In this document: positions 35,508 to 44,989 of the stretch, in pieces
Layout: each line of letters opens with the position of its first letter
Position numbering within the stretch: the first letter of the stretch is position 1
Source: JAFDBW01 sp963723355
GTDB lineage: Bacteria; Desulfobacterota; Desulfuromonadia; Desulfuromonadales; BM103
DNA length: 64,000 nucleotides
Direction: 5' to 3'
NCBI GenBank assembly: GCA_963723355.1
Contig: CAVRQQ010000016.1
Coordinates: forward strand, 1-64,000
Translations under genes and position numbers: made by a program
Notes under the pieces: generated by a model
What the model was told of the DNA's origin: nothing
Database searches by the model: none
The model's input: the letters and a program-made list of their open reading frames with translations, nothing else

Positions 35508-35918
35508 ATGGGTTTATTCAGCAGAAAACCGAAGCACCCGGACCTTGATCCAAGCAACCCTGTCGCAAAACAGATTCAGGAAGTCGAAGTGCCATTAAAA
35601 GAGTTGATTCAGCAGGTCTCGGATACCCTCGAAGTGGTTCCGGCAGATGGCAATGCCTACGTTTTTCTAGGCAAACCACCAAAGAAGTTCGGCGTTGCGA
35701 TGATTGAGGAAGGAGAGGTGAAAAGCTTTGTTTCCTTAGCAAAAGAAAAAGGCCTCAATCAGACGCAGATTCTGAAACTGAATGAAAAGTTTCGCGATGC
35801 CTACGAGAAGAATATGGATGCGGAACGTTTTCAGGCCAATGTTGCAGGGAAGGATATAGTTGTCACATCCTGTCAACCGTTGGCCCAGGATGTGGCTCAG
35901 ATCGTCAGCAGTATCTGA
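35508..35918 (+). CDS. Hypothetical protein (136 aa)
   Basis: A soluble, mostly alpha-helical protein starting MGLFSRKPKHPDLDPSNPVA. It has no signal peptide, membrane segment or recognised motif. A beta-like segment (DGNAYVFLGKPPKKFGVAMI) is followed by helical SFVSLAKEKGLNQTQILKLN and a C-terminal strand/helix with a single Cys. AAAGGAGGAATCG is a near-perfect ribosome binding site, and a strong terminator follows at 35938. It is a real, single-gene transcription unit of unknown function. Confidence 0.7.
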   Translation: MGLFSRKPKHPDLDPSNPVAKQIQEVEVPLKELIQQVSDTLEVVPADGNAYVFLGKPPKKFGVAMIEEGEVKSFVSLAKEKGLNQTQILKLNEKFRDAYEKNMDAERFQANVAGKDIVVTSCQPLAQDVAQIVSSI

Positions 35919-35937
35919 TATATGGTTTAGGGGCTGT

Positions 35938-35988
35938 AACCGGGATAGAGACCTCTCATCAAGATGTGTCTCTCCCGGTTTTTTTGTT
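35938..35988 (+). terminator. Intrinsic terminator of the 136-aa gene
   Basis: AACCGGGATAGAGAC / GTCTCTCCCGGTT, then TTTTTTGTTTT. Confidence 0.9.
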
Positions 35989-36004
35989 TTCTTTATAATT
36001 GAAA

Positions 36005-36050
36005 GCCATTGGCCACCAGGGTTCGATCCTTGGTGGTCATTTTATTTTAC
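36005..36050 (+). terminator. Second palindromic terminator (GGCCACC type) with a T-arm-like loop
   Basis: GGCCACCAGGGTTCGATCCT then TGGTGGTC, followed by ATTTTATTTTA. The loop GGGTTCGATCC is identical to a tRNA T-arm core. It is an orphan: the preceding gene already has its own terminator. Confidence 0.6.
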
Positions 36051-36059
36051 ATTTATTGG

Positions 36060-36087
36060 TTGACATACCTGACGAAATCAGTAAGAT
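36060..36087 (+). promoter_or_regulatory. Promoter of candidate sRNA 2
   Basis: TTGACA (consensus -35), 16-base spacer, TAAGAT. Confidence 0.55.
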
Positions 36088-36094
36088 ATTAACC

Positions 36095-36196
36095 ATCGAA
36101 GGCTTGTTGTGGCAGACAGGTCTGAGACAACTTCTTCATAACCTCCAATAAACACACATTGCCCCACAGTCCACCTCCAGGCTGTGGGGCTTTTAT
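36095..36196 (+). ncRNA. Candidate small RNA 2 with terminator
   Basis: About 100 bases from the promoter above to a strong terminator (GCCCCACAG / CTGTGGGGC then TTTTATTATT, 36161-36198). A 5' hairpin GTTGT..CAGAC/GTCTG..ACAAC is followed by an unpaired CATAACCTCCAATAAACAC segment. ACCTCC is complementary to Shine-Dalgarno sequences, a typical sRNA seed. There is no coding frame. It sits between two terminators, so it forms its own transcription unit. Confidence 0.5.
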
Positions 36197-36202
36197 TATT
36201 TA

Positions 36203-36256
36203 TCAGGATCAGAAAAAACTTTGCATTTTGACCAAAATAAACACCCCGAAGCAATG
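36203..36256 (+). repeat. Accessory-region repeat family A, copy 6
   Basis: CAGGATCAGAAAAAACTTTG, CATTTTGACCAAAATAAACA, then CCCCGAAGCAATG, which is identical to the end of copy 4. Follows directly after the sRNA 2 terminator. Confidence 0.65.
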
Positions 36257-36270
36257 CACTAGGATTTATA

Positions 36271-36302
36271 AGAAAAAGAGCGGCCCCAGGAAGGTCGCTC
36301 TC
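36271..36302 (-). terminator. Terminator of the DUF1846 gene
   Basis: Minus strand: AGAGCG / CGCTCT stem with a GC-rich loop, then TTTTTCTT. Confidence 0.7.
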
Positions 36303-36307
36303 ATGAA

Positions 36308-36345
36308 AAGCTAGTCGGGAGGACTGGATACGAACCAGCGGCCCT
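36308..36345 (-). repeat. tRNA T-arm-like hairpin, copy 2
   Basis: Minus strand GCTGGTTCGTATCCAGT, then CCTCCCGAC, resembles the T-arm and 3' acceptor strand of a tRNA, but no matching 5' half is present. Located between the DUF1846 stop and its terminator. Confidence 0.45.
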
Positions 36346-36383
36346 CAGTTCCAGTAGTAGTGATGTTCACTCCGCACCGCGTT

Positions 36384-37898
36384 CTAGGTTACGTACAGTG
36401 CCCGCGACGGGAAGTTCGGATCGCTAGTCAGGTTGACGCCAAGTCTCCGTAAACCTGTTTCATCTCCCGGTGTCGGGATATGGGTCAGGTGCACCTCACA
36501 GTTTTTTAGTTGCTTCAACTTAGTCATGGCCATCTGACTGGTCGGGTTGGTTGTGGTACTCACACTCAAGGCTATTAAGGTCTCTTCAAGGTCAAGACTG
36601 ATGGCTTTGCTATTGAGGATGTCTTTTTTCAAGCTCCCTATCGATTCAATGATCCCCGGAGACAGCAAGTGAATATCATCAGGAATCCCGGCAAGGGTTT
36701 TGATGGCGTTAAGCACCAAGCTGGAGGCTGCATGCATCAAAGGAGTGTTTTTGCCTGTGATAATCGTTCCATCATGAAGTTCGACAGCCGCCCCACAGTA
36801 GATCCCATCATTCCCCTTGCCTTCCATTTCGCCATTCTCAATACATCCTCTGGCCGGCTCAACTATCCTGCGGTCTTCCGGTTTCAAGTCAAGCTCTTTC
36901 ATAATCAACTCAGCCCTTTGGACAGTTGCCATATCAACATAGCCCAGAGCATACTCACAACGATAGCGGAAGAACCTGCGGATAATCTCCTGTTTCGCCG
37001 CCTCGCTGACTAGGTCGTCATCGATAATCCCGAAGCCCGCCATGTTGACACCCATGTCAGTCGGAGAATTATAGACCGCGTGACCCATAATCTTCTCCAA
37101 GATGCGCTTGAGGACAGGAAAGACCTCAACATCACGGTTATAATTAATCGCGACTTGATCGTATACCTCGAGATGATAAGGGTCGATCTGGTTAAAATCA
37201 CCGATATCGGCCGTTGCTGATTCATAAGCCACGTTTACTGGATGCTTCAGAGGGATACTCCAGATGGGAAAGGTCTCAAATTTTGCGTAGCCTGAATTTA
37301 CACCCTGTTTGTGCTCATGATACATCTGAGACAGGCAGGTCGCGAGTTTACCACTACCCGGACCGGGGCCGGTAACTATAACCAGGGGGTTTGTCGTTTC
37401 AATGTAGTCGTTGGCACCGTAGCCTGCATCGCTGACAATCATATCGACATCCGTAGGATACCCCTTGGTGAAACGGTGAGTGTAAACCTTGATATTGCGT
37501 CGTTCCAACTTGTTCTTGAAAATATTGACCGCTGGCTGGTCCTCAAAGCGGGTGATAACCACGGCAGTGACGTCAATTCCCCAACTACGCAGGTCATCGA
37601 TCTGTCTCATGACATCAACGTCATAGGTGATTCCGAAGTCTGCTCTCATTTTTCGCCGTTCGATGTCGCCAGCATAGATACACAAGATAATATCTGCATT
37701 CCCTTTTAACTTTTGCAGCAATCTCATTTTAACATTGGGGGAGAACCCAGGCAGGACCCTGGCGGCGTGGTAATCGAACATGATCTTCCCGCCAAACTCC
37801 AGGTAAAGTTTGTTATCAAACTTCTGAACTCGCTCCAAGATCTTCTCGTGTTGCTCTTCAAGGTACTTTTCGTTGTCAAAACCAGTAGTCTTTATCAT
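36384..37898 (-). CDS. DUF1846 (UPF0371) family protein
   Basis: A 504-residue soluble protein of the DUF1846 family, beginning TTGFDNEKYLEEQHEKILER, with FGGKIMFDYHAARVLPGFSP, the nucleotide-binding-like VTGPGPGSGKLATCLSQMYH and CEYALGYVDMATVQRAELIM. Length agrees with the family. The glycine-rich GPGPGSGK loop suggests phosphate binding, but the biochemical activity is not established. It is a single gene with its own terminator. Confidence 0.85.
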   Translation of the reverse strand: MIKTTGFDNEKYLEEQHEKILERVQKFDNKLYLEFGGKIMFDYHAARVLPGFSPNVKMRLLQKLKGNADIILCIYAGDIERRKMRADFGITYDVDVMRQIDDLRSWGIDVTAVVITRFEDQPAVNIFKNKLERRNIKVYTHRFTKGYPTDVDMIVSDAGYGANDYIETTNPLVIVTGPGPGSGKLATCLSQMYHEHKQGVNSGYAKFETFPIWSIPLKHPVNVAYESATADIGDFNQIDPYHLEVYDQVAINYNRDVEVFPVLKRILEKIMGHAVYNSPTDMGVNMAGFGIIDDDLVSEAAKQEIIRRFFRYRCEYALGYVDMATVQRAELIMKELDLKPEDRRIVEPARGCIENGEMEGKGNDGIYCGAAVELHDGTIITGKNTPLMHAASSLVLNAIKTLAGIPDDIHLLSPGIIESIGSLKKDILNSKAISLDLEETLIALSVSTTTNPTSQMAMTKLKQLKNCEVHLTHIPTPGDETGLRRLGVNLTSDPNFPSRALYVT

Positions 37899-38334
37899 AG
37901 AAAATAATCCTCTTTAGTTGCATCAACTTGTAAAACAGATCGTGCATAGTACATCAATAGCAAGTTTCTTTAAAGTCCTTGCAGGGACGAGTTGCGTCCC
38001 ACAAATCACCACTTAAAAAACACGAAAGCTCTCAATCTTCGGATCGGTTTAAGATACATTTTTCAAGATCGATCTGGAATTTCAACGAAGCCTCAAATAC
38101 AACCATTTCAACAATAGACTCCAAATAGCCTTATGTTTCTATGGAAATCACTTTCTTTGTGCCTTCGAGTCTTCGTGGCACAAAAGGTCATCTTTCTGAG
38201 ACCGCAACTCCAATTACATTGATATCACTGCTGCCGGCAAGCTTACACGGGAAAGAGTTTGACTCTGATGCGCCACTCCCCTAGACTGACGTCGTTTCAC
38301 TCCAAGAGCCTGATATATTGGGAAATTTCACACC
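37899..38334. other. Intergenic region before rnj
   Basis: About 440 bases, no gene seen. It includes a CTTTGTGCCTTCGAGTCTTC string followed by GTGGCAC (38155-38182). This belongs to the repetitive T/G/C strings common in intergenic DNA of this bacterial group as I recall; function unknown. Confidence 0.4.
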
Positions 38335-40038
38335 ATGATGGAAGATTTACCGACTGTCGAGACATCACAGCCACTGCATCCGGATGCGGTGCGCATTCTG
38401 CCGTTGGGTGGACTCGGTGAAATCGGCCTGAACATGATGGTCATCGAGGCGGCAGGCGGCCTGCTGATCATCGACTGCGGTCTGATGTTCCCCGAGGCCT
38501 ACATGCTCGGCATCGACCTGGTGATCCCGGATATTGCCGCGATCGCCGAACGCCGGGATGAGATCGCCGGCATCGTCCTGACCCACGGTCACGAAGATCA
38601 CATCGGGGCCATCCCTTTTCTGGTTGAAGAGCTCGGCTTTCCGCCGATCTACGGATCACCATTGACACTGGGACTGCTCGCCAACAAACTCGAAGAACAC
38701 CAGCTGAAAAGCAAGGTCGAATGCCGAAGCGTCAAGGTCCGCGAACCGATCACCATCGGCCCCTTCGAGGTTGAATTTTTCCGCGCCGCGCACTCGATCG
38801 TCGACGGCTGCGGTCTGGCAATCCGTACACCCGCCGGGCTGATCGTGCACACCGGAGACTTCAAGCTCGACCCGACGCCGGTGGACAACCAGCCCACCGA
38901 CCTCGGCCGTCTGGCCGCCTACGGTGAAGAAGGCGTACTGCTATTGCTCGCCGACTCCACCAATGTCGAGAACAGCGGGCAGACTCTCTCCGAGCGCACC
39001 GTTGGCGACGCCTTCGATGAGCTCTTGCCGCAGTGCAGAGGCAAGGTGCTGGTCGCAACCTTCTCATCGAACATCCACCGCATCCAGCAGGTCGTCAATG
39101 CCGCACAAAAGGTCGATCGCAAGGTGGTCGTATCAGGGCGCAGCATGGTCAGCAACATCGCCATCGCCAGGCAACTCGGCTATCTCCATATCCCCGATGA
39201 CATGCTCATCGAACTACGCCAGATGCGTGACCTGCGACCGGACAGGGTCCTGATCCTGACCACCGGCAGCCAGGGGGAGCCGCTCAGCTCCCTGTCGCGA
39301 ATCGCCATGGACGATCACAAGAAGATCAGCATCGAGCCAGGCGATACGGTGATTCTTTCCTCGAAATTCATTCCCGGCAACGAGCGGGCGATCACCCATC
39401 TGATCAACCATCTGTATCGTCGCGGAGCGGAGGTCCACTACGAGACGACCAGCGAGATTCATGTCTCGGGTCACGCCAGCCAGGGGGAACTGAAGACCGT
39501 ACTGAACCTGGTCAGGCCGGAATACTTCGTGCCGGTGCACGGTGAATACCGCCACCTGGTCAAGCACGCCCAGTTGGCCCGCAGTCTCGGCTGGAGCGAG
39601 GAGCGCGCCCTCGTCATCAGCAACGGCACTCCACTGACACTCTCCGCCAACGGCCACCGGTTCGAACCGAAGGTCGAGACCGGGCGGGTGTTCATCGACG
39701 GCAAAGGGGTCGGCGATGTCGGCGAAATGGAACTGCGCGACCGCCGTCATCTCGCCAATCATGGCCTGGTCATCGTCTTCCTGGCGCTCAACCAGGGCAG
39801 CGGGGCGATTGTCTCCGGGCCGGAGATCATCACCCGCGGATTTATTCCGGAAGATGACAGTGAAGAACTTTTGCAGGAGGCCAAACGGCTGGTCTGCGCA
39901 ATGCTGGAAGAGCACAGCAGGGAGGCCATCAGCGACTGGGAGGAACTGCGCGTCGAAGTCCGCAAGACCCTGCGTCGCCTGTTCAACAAGACAATCGACC
40001 GGCGGCCGCTGATCCTGCCGGTCATCATGGAGCTTTAA
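38335..40038 (+). CDS. rnj: Ribonuclease J
   Basis: 5'-to-3' exo/endoribonuclease of the metallo-beta-lactamase/beta-CASP family, 567 residues. It shows GGLGEIGLNMMVIE, the metal site THGHEDHIGAIPFLVE (residues 83-98), AHSIVDGCGLAIRT, HTGDFKLDPTPVD, the beta-CASP segment with VSGRSMVSN, and the VHGEYRHLVKHAQLA motif. An ATG one codon later (38338) is an equally good start. It precedes uppP by about 80 bases, with a short repetitive spacer. Confidence 0.95.
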   Translation: MMEDLPTVETSQPLHPDAVRILPLGGLGEIGLNMMVIEAAGGLLIIDCGLMFPEAYMLGIDLVIPDIAAIAERRDEIAGIVLTHGHEDHIGAIPFLVEELGFPPIYGSPLTLGLLANKLEEHQLKSKVECRSVKVREPITIGPFEVEFFRAAHSIVDGCGLAIRTPAGLIVHTGDFKLDPTPVDNQPTDLGRLAAYGEEGVLLLLADSTNVENSGQTLSERTVGDAFDELLPQCRGKVLVATFSSNIHRIQQVVNAAQKVDRKVVVSGRSMVSNIAIARQLGYLHIPDDMLIELRQMRDLRPDRVLILTTGSQGEPLSSLSRIAMDDHKKISIEPGDTVILSSKFIPGNERAITHLINHLYRRGAEVHYETTSEIHVSGHASQGELKTVLNLVRPEYFVPVHGEYRHLVKHAQLARSLGWSEERALVISNGTPLTLSANGHRFEPKVETGRVFIDGKGVGDVGEMELRDRRHLANHGLVIVFLALNQGSGAIVSGPEIITRGFIPEDDSEELLQEAKRLVCAMLEEHSREAISDWEELRVEVRKTLRRLFNKTIDRRPLILPVIMEL

Positions 40039-40075
40039 AAAGGTAGCGCGTAGCGCAAATTCGGTTTTTATGTTA

Positions 40076-40104
40076 TTACCAGTCTCCAGCCCCCAATCCC
40101 TGAC
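40076..40104. repeat. Degenerate repeat of the GGGGGCTGGAG type
   Basis: CCAGTCTCCAGCCCCCAATC, the reverse-orientation relative of the string at 10318-10352. Confidence 0.45.
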
Positions 40105-40116
40105 AACCGGTTTTAT

Positions 40117-40908
40117 ATGAATTTTGTTGATGCGATATTGCTCGGCATCCTGCAGGGCGCCACAGAGTTCCTGCCCGTTTCGTCGAGCGGCCACCTGGTC
40201 CTTGCCCAGCACCTGATCGGTGACTTCGAACAACCGGGCGTACTCTTCGATGTCCTGCTGCACGTCGGCACCATGATTGCGGTGGCAATCTATTTCTGGC
40301 GTGACCTGGTCGGCCTGACCACTTCGCTCTGGCGCAGGGATGAACTGGCGAAAGACCAGCGCGTCATGGTTGCGCTGCTGATTGCCGGCTCCGTCCCGAC
40401 CGCCGTGATCGGCCTGCTCTTCAAGGACTTTTTTGTCGGGCTGTTCGAGCGGCCCGATATCGTCTGCATGATGTTGCTGGTCACCGGCACCCTGCTCTGG
40501 GTTGCCGAACGCCTGCGACGCGCCGAAAGTTCCCGCAAGCAGATGACCTTCGTCGACGCACTGGTTGTCGGCACGGTGCAGGGTTGTGCGATCATTCCCG
40601 GCATCTCCCGCTCCGGCTCGACAATCGCAGCCCTGCTGATGCGCGGCATCGACGGCGAGACCGCGGCCAGGTTTTCTTTCCTGCTGGCCCTGCCGGCCGT
40701 CTTCGGCGCCGCCCTGCTCTCCCTGAAAGACCTTGACCATGTCGCCGGGATCACGCTGCTGCCCTATCTTGCCGGAACACTCGCGGCTCTTGTGACAGGG
40801 CTGTTCTGCATCCACCTGCTGATGGGTATTATCAGGCGGCGGCGACTGCACTGGTTTGCACTCTATTGCTGGCTGGCCGGTGGCGTGGGGCTGATCCTGT
40901 TTTTCTGA
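40117..40908 (+). CDS. uppP: Undecaprenyl-diphosphatase (bacitracin resistance type)
   Basis: Recycles undecaprenyl pyrophosphate to the monophosphate carrier for cell-wall synthesis; polytopic inner-membrane enzyme, 263 residues. Signatures are QGATEFLPVSSSGHLVLAQH at the N-terminus and IIPGISRSGSTIAALLMRG, with about eight hydrophobic segments. It precedes ftsK by 73 bases on the same strand. Confidence 0.96.
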   Translation: MNFVDAILLGILQGATEFLPVSSSGHLVLAQHLIGDFEQPGVLFDVLLHVGTMIAVAIYFWRDLVGLTTSLWRRDELAKDQRVMVALLIAGSVPTAVIGLLFKDFFVGLFERPDIVCMMLLVTGTLLWVAERLRRAESSRKQMTFVDALVVGTVQGCAIIPGISRSGSTIAALLMRGIDGETAARFSFLLALPAVFGAALLSLKDLDHVAGITLLPYLAGTLAALVTGLFCIHLLMGIIRRRRLHWFALYCWLAGGVGLILFF

Positions 40909-40981
40909 TCGCAGCGGCCAAGCAACCTTTGACCTTTCCCCTTTCATTGCGCTAAGATGACCCGGATTATATCGAGGGCAT

Positions 40982-43267
40982 ATGAGCGAAAAACCACGTA
41001 AAACCTTTCTCCGTGAACATATCAAGAAAGAGATCGCCGGCCTGGTCTGGATGGCCGCCGGGATCTTTCTTCTGTTGAGCCTGGTTTCGTTCAACAACAA
41101 CGACCCGTCCTTCAACAACAATCTTGATCCGGCATCGATTCATAACTTCTGCGGCAAGGTCGGCGCCTATGTTTCCGACCTCTTCTACCAGGTCATCGGC
41201 CTGCCGGCACTGATGATTCCCTTCGCCTGCCTGCTGTTTGCCTGGCGGCTGTTGAAATTCCGCGACCTGCATCCACGAGCGTACAAGGCCGCGGCGTTCA
41301 TCGTCATGTTAATTTCGCTTGCCGGTCTGATCTCTTTGAAAGTTGAAAAAGTCGCCCTGTTCGGGCAGACCCTGAACCAGGCCGGCGGCTTCATCGGTTT
41401 CTTTCTCGCCAGCACCCTGAAAGGCTGGTTCAACCTGACCGGTGCAGCGCTCTTCCTGGTTGTCTTCTTCTCGGTATCCGCAATGCTCGTCGCCCGTTTC
41501 TCCATGGTGCTCTTTCTCGAAGGCATGCTGGCCCGATTGGCAGATTCCATGGAAAAACGCCGGGCGGCACGCCTGGCCCGTCGGGAGTTAAAAGAAAAGG
41601 ACAAGCCAAGGAAAGAAAAGGCCCCGGTCATTCGTGAGCCCGAGCCGGCCTCGACAAAACCCGTCAGGGTCATAGAGAAGAAGATTGACAAGAAGAAGGC
41701 CCTGGCCAACCAGGAAGCCTTCGAGTTCCTGGAACCTTCCGGCACCTATCACCCGCCGTCGCTCAACCTGCTCGACCACGATGGCGAAGTGGCGAAACCG
41801 GTTGACAAGGACGCCCTGATGATGAACGCCAGGCTACTGGAGAAAAAGCTGCTCGACTTCAACGTCGAGGGTGATGTCTCCGAGGTCAAGCCGGGCCCGG
41901 TGGTCACCATGTACGAATTCGCCCCGGCGCCTGGCGTCAAGGTCAACAAAATAGCCGGGCTGTCAGACGACCTGAGCATGGCCCTCAAGGCCCTCTCGAT
42001 CCGGATTGTCGCGCCGATTCCGGGCCGCGGCGTGGTCGGCATAGAGATTCCGAACCGGGACCGCGAGATGGTCTACCTCAAGGAAATCTTCGCCACCAAC
42101 GAGTTCCAGAAAACCGGCGGCCGCCTGCCGCTCGCCCTGGGCAAGGACATCTTCGGCCATACGGTCGTCGCCGACCTCGCCAAGATGCCCCATCTGCTGG
42201 TAGCCGGTTCAACCGGTACCGGTAAATCTGTCTCGATCAATGCCATGATCCTCTCTCTACTCTATCGCGCTGACCCGCGCGATGTTCGCCTGATCATGGT
42301 CGACCCGAAAATGCTGGAACTCTCGATGTACGAGGGGATCCCGCATCTCCTGCTGCCGGTCGTTACCAATCCGAAAAAGGCGGCGCTGGCCCTGAACTGG
42401 GCGGTTCGGGAGATGGAACGCCGCTACAAGCTGATGGCCGACAAGGGCGTGCGCAACATCGACGGCTACAATCGCAAACTGGAGAAGGAAGAGAAGGAGA
42501 AAACCAGCAAACGCAAGCTGACTCCCGACAACGACGCCGTCATCGACATGATGGAAGAGGATCTGCCGGAAATCGAGCTGATCGAAGGTGAAGAGCTTGA
42601 TCACGGACACCTCCCCTACGTGGTTGTCATCGTCGACGAACTGGCTGACCTGATGATGGTCTCCGGCCGCGATATCGAGGAGGCGATTGCCCGCCTGGCG
42701 CAAATGGCCCGCGCGGCAGGTATCCACCTGATTCTGGCCACCCAGAGGCCGAGCGTCGATGTCATCACCGGCCTGATCAAGGCCAACTTCCCGACCAGGA
42801 TTTCCTTCAAGGTCTTCTCGCGCACCGACTCACGAACCATCCTCGACCAGATGGGCGCTGAAACCCTGCTCGGCAACGGCGACATGCTCTTCCTGCCACC
42901 CGGCACCGGTGCCGTGCAGCGTGTTCACGGCGCCTTCGTTTCGGAGATCGAAGTGCAGCGCGTGGTTGATTTCCTGAAGAAACAGGGGCAGCCGGATTAC
43001 GACAAATCGATCCTCGAAACGCCGCCAGCCGCTGATAGCAGTGGCAACGGCGACGACGATTATGATGAAAAATGGGATGAAGCCCTGGCGATCATCGCCG
43101 ACACCAAGCAGGCCTCGATCTCGATGCTGCAGCGCCGCTTGCGCCTCGGCTATAATCGCGCCGCGCGGATGATCGAAAAGATGGAAGCCGAAGGGATTGT
43201 CGGCCCCTCTGACGGCACCAGCCGCCCCCGCGAAGTTTTCATCAGCAAGATTGGTGGAGACGCATAA
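40982..43267 (+). CDS. ftsK: DNA translocase FtsK
   Basis: Septum-located DNA pump that clears and orients the chromosome terminus, 761 residues. The N-terminal region (about 1-190) has four hydrophobic segments. A short charged linker (KEKDKPRKEKAPVIREPEPA) leads to the motor with VAGSTGTGKSVSINAMILSL (about residue 406), VIVDELADLMM and ATQRPSVDVITGLIKANFP. The C-terminal winged-helix gamma domain is EALAIIADTKQASISMLQRR with MIEKMEAEGIVGP. The linker is short compared with E. coli FtsK. Confidence 0.96.
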   Translation: MSEKPRKTFLREHIKKEIAGLVWMAAGIFLLLSLVSFNNNDPSFNNNLDPASIHNFCGKVGAYVSDLFYQVIGLPALMIPFACLLFAWRLLKFRDLHPRAYKAAAFIVMLISLAGLISLKVEKVALFGQTLNQAGGFIGFFLASTLKGWFNLTGAALFLVVFFSVSAMLVARFSMVLFLEGMLARLADSMEKRRAARLARRELKEKDKPRKEKAPVIREPEPASTKPVRVIEKKIDKKKALANQEAFEFLEPSGTYHPPSLNLLDHDGEVAKPVDKDALMMNARLLEKKLLDFNVEGDVSEVKPGPVVTMYEFAPAPGVKVNKIAGLSDDLSMALKALSIRIVAPIPGRGVVGIEIPNRDREMVYLKEIFATNEFQKTGGRLPLALGKDIFGHTVVADLAKMPHLLVAGSTGTGKSVSINAMILSLLYRADPRDVRLIMVDPKMLELSMYEGIPHLLLPVVTNPKKAALALNWAVREMERRYKLMADKGVRNIDGYNRKLEKEEKEKTSKRKLTPDNDAVIDMMEEDLPEIELIEGEELDHGHLPYVVVIVDELADLMMVSGRDIEEAIARLAQMARAAGIHLILATQRPSVDVITGLIKANFPTRISFKVFSRTDSRTILDQMGAETLLGNGDMLFLPPGTGAVQRVHGAFVSEIEVQRVVDFLKKQGQPDYDKSILETPPAADSSGNGDDDYDEKWDEALAIIADTKQASISMLQRRLRLGYNRAARMIEKMEAEGIVGPSDGTSRPREVFISKIGGDA

Positions 43268-43413
43268 GGGGCCTCGCCTTTATTCGTGGCGCGACAGAAG
43301 AGGCACGACAACGATACGGAAAAGGGGCGGCCTCTTGCAGATTACTGAGCCATCCCGCACGTAATGCGTGGTTTGTTTTTTACCTGGCCGGTGGAGTTTG
43401 TATCGAAACTTGA

Positions 43414-43446
43414 GGCAACAGATGGGTAATCTGTTGCCCTTTTTTG
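43414..43446 (+). terminator. Intrinsic terminator downstream of ftsK
   Basis: GGCAACAGAT / ATCTGTTGCC around GGGTA, then CTTTTTTGTTG. Confidence 0.9.
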
Positions 43447-43502
43447 TTGAACTCCATAATTCAAAAACAAAATCAAAATCCCGTGGGTTGCGCCCCCCGA
43501 CT

Positions 43503-43866
43503 GCGCCTTACTCTTTTGCTGGCCCAAAAGAGTAAGCAGAAAAGGGCCTTCGCTGCGCTGGGCATGTCTGGCTCGTCAAGGCGGTAACCTCAACACAGTC
43601 AAGACTGTCGGACTAAATGTCTACATTTCCCCCGCAGGACCCGAGGCTCTTGAGAGCCTCTCCGCTTGTGGAGGATTGCAACAGTTGCTTTGTTTTTAAG
43701 TTTTTCCCCTGTAAGTCACACTGCAAGGGAGGCCCCCCTGTAACGGGCCGGCTTATTAAGCTGCGTGTCATTGGATTACTCAGAAAACTGGAAAAGGAGG
43801 TGCCCTCCGCAAGGAGTAAAGGCGTTTTTGCTTACTTTTGTCGCCGCATGGACAAAAGTAAGGCGT
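43503..43866. mobile_element. MITE-like non-coding element with long inverted-repeat ends
   Basis: The two ends are imperfect inverted repeats about 45 bases long, and each end is itself a palindrome: left CGCCTTACTCTTTTG-ctggcc-CAAAAGAGTAAGC, right GCTTACTTTTGTC-gccgcatg-GACAAAAGTAAGGCG. The interior has further hairpins (ACAGTC-aa-GACTGT at 43595; GAGGCTC-ttga-GAGCCTC at 43643) and no credible gene. This is the architecture of a non-autonomous transposable element or a structured-RNA repeat. The flanks 43447-43502 and 43867-44208 hold no gene either. Confidence 0.55.
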
Positions 43867-44229
43867 CCGGCAGTACGCGAACTGCCGACTTTAAGCTTTT
43901 GTTTTTCGTATTTCGCGGCAACATTTGCAAGCTTATGGTCTCTGGCGGTACCCGCCGTTTTTGTCTTTCAGAATAAACACAAGGACAATAGATTAACTAT
44001 ATCTCACCTGCCGAAGTCCAATCAGACCCCCGGCAATCATCCTCCGGTACCGGTCACATGACTTCATCAACCGGGCTCGCCTGAAAAAAAACAACCGGCA
44101 GATCAGGAACGATAGATTGCTCGCAGCTCAAATGTCCGATCGCAATATTACATCACTTGCCGCGAATTGTTTGAAAAACAGCCCGGGGATGCTAACATGT
44201 GAACTCCGGTGCAACAGGGAGACCAAACG

Positions 44230-44985
<756 letters not shown>

Positions 44986-44989
<4 letters not shown>

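Noticed and set aside
23640..37900. A prophage, integron or defence island
   Set aside because: No integrase, transposase, phage structural gene, toxin-antitoxin pair, restriction enzyme or CRISPR repeat was recognised. Gene sizes and mixed orientations do not fit integron cassettes.
39214..41121. A 635-residue open frame on the minus strand
   Set aside because: It lies antisense to rnj, uppP and the start of ftsK, all of which are clearly real. High GC at third positions explains the long antisense frame; it has no family motif or ribosome binding site.
43617..43976. A 119-residue open frame in the repeat element
   Set aside because: Its translation is rich in Cys/Arg/Phe without structure, it spans hairpins and the right end of the element, and it has no ribosome binding site.
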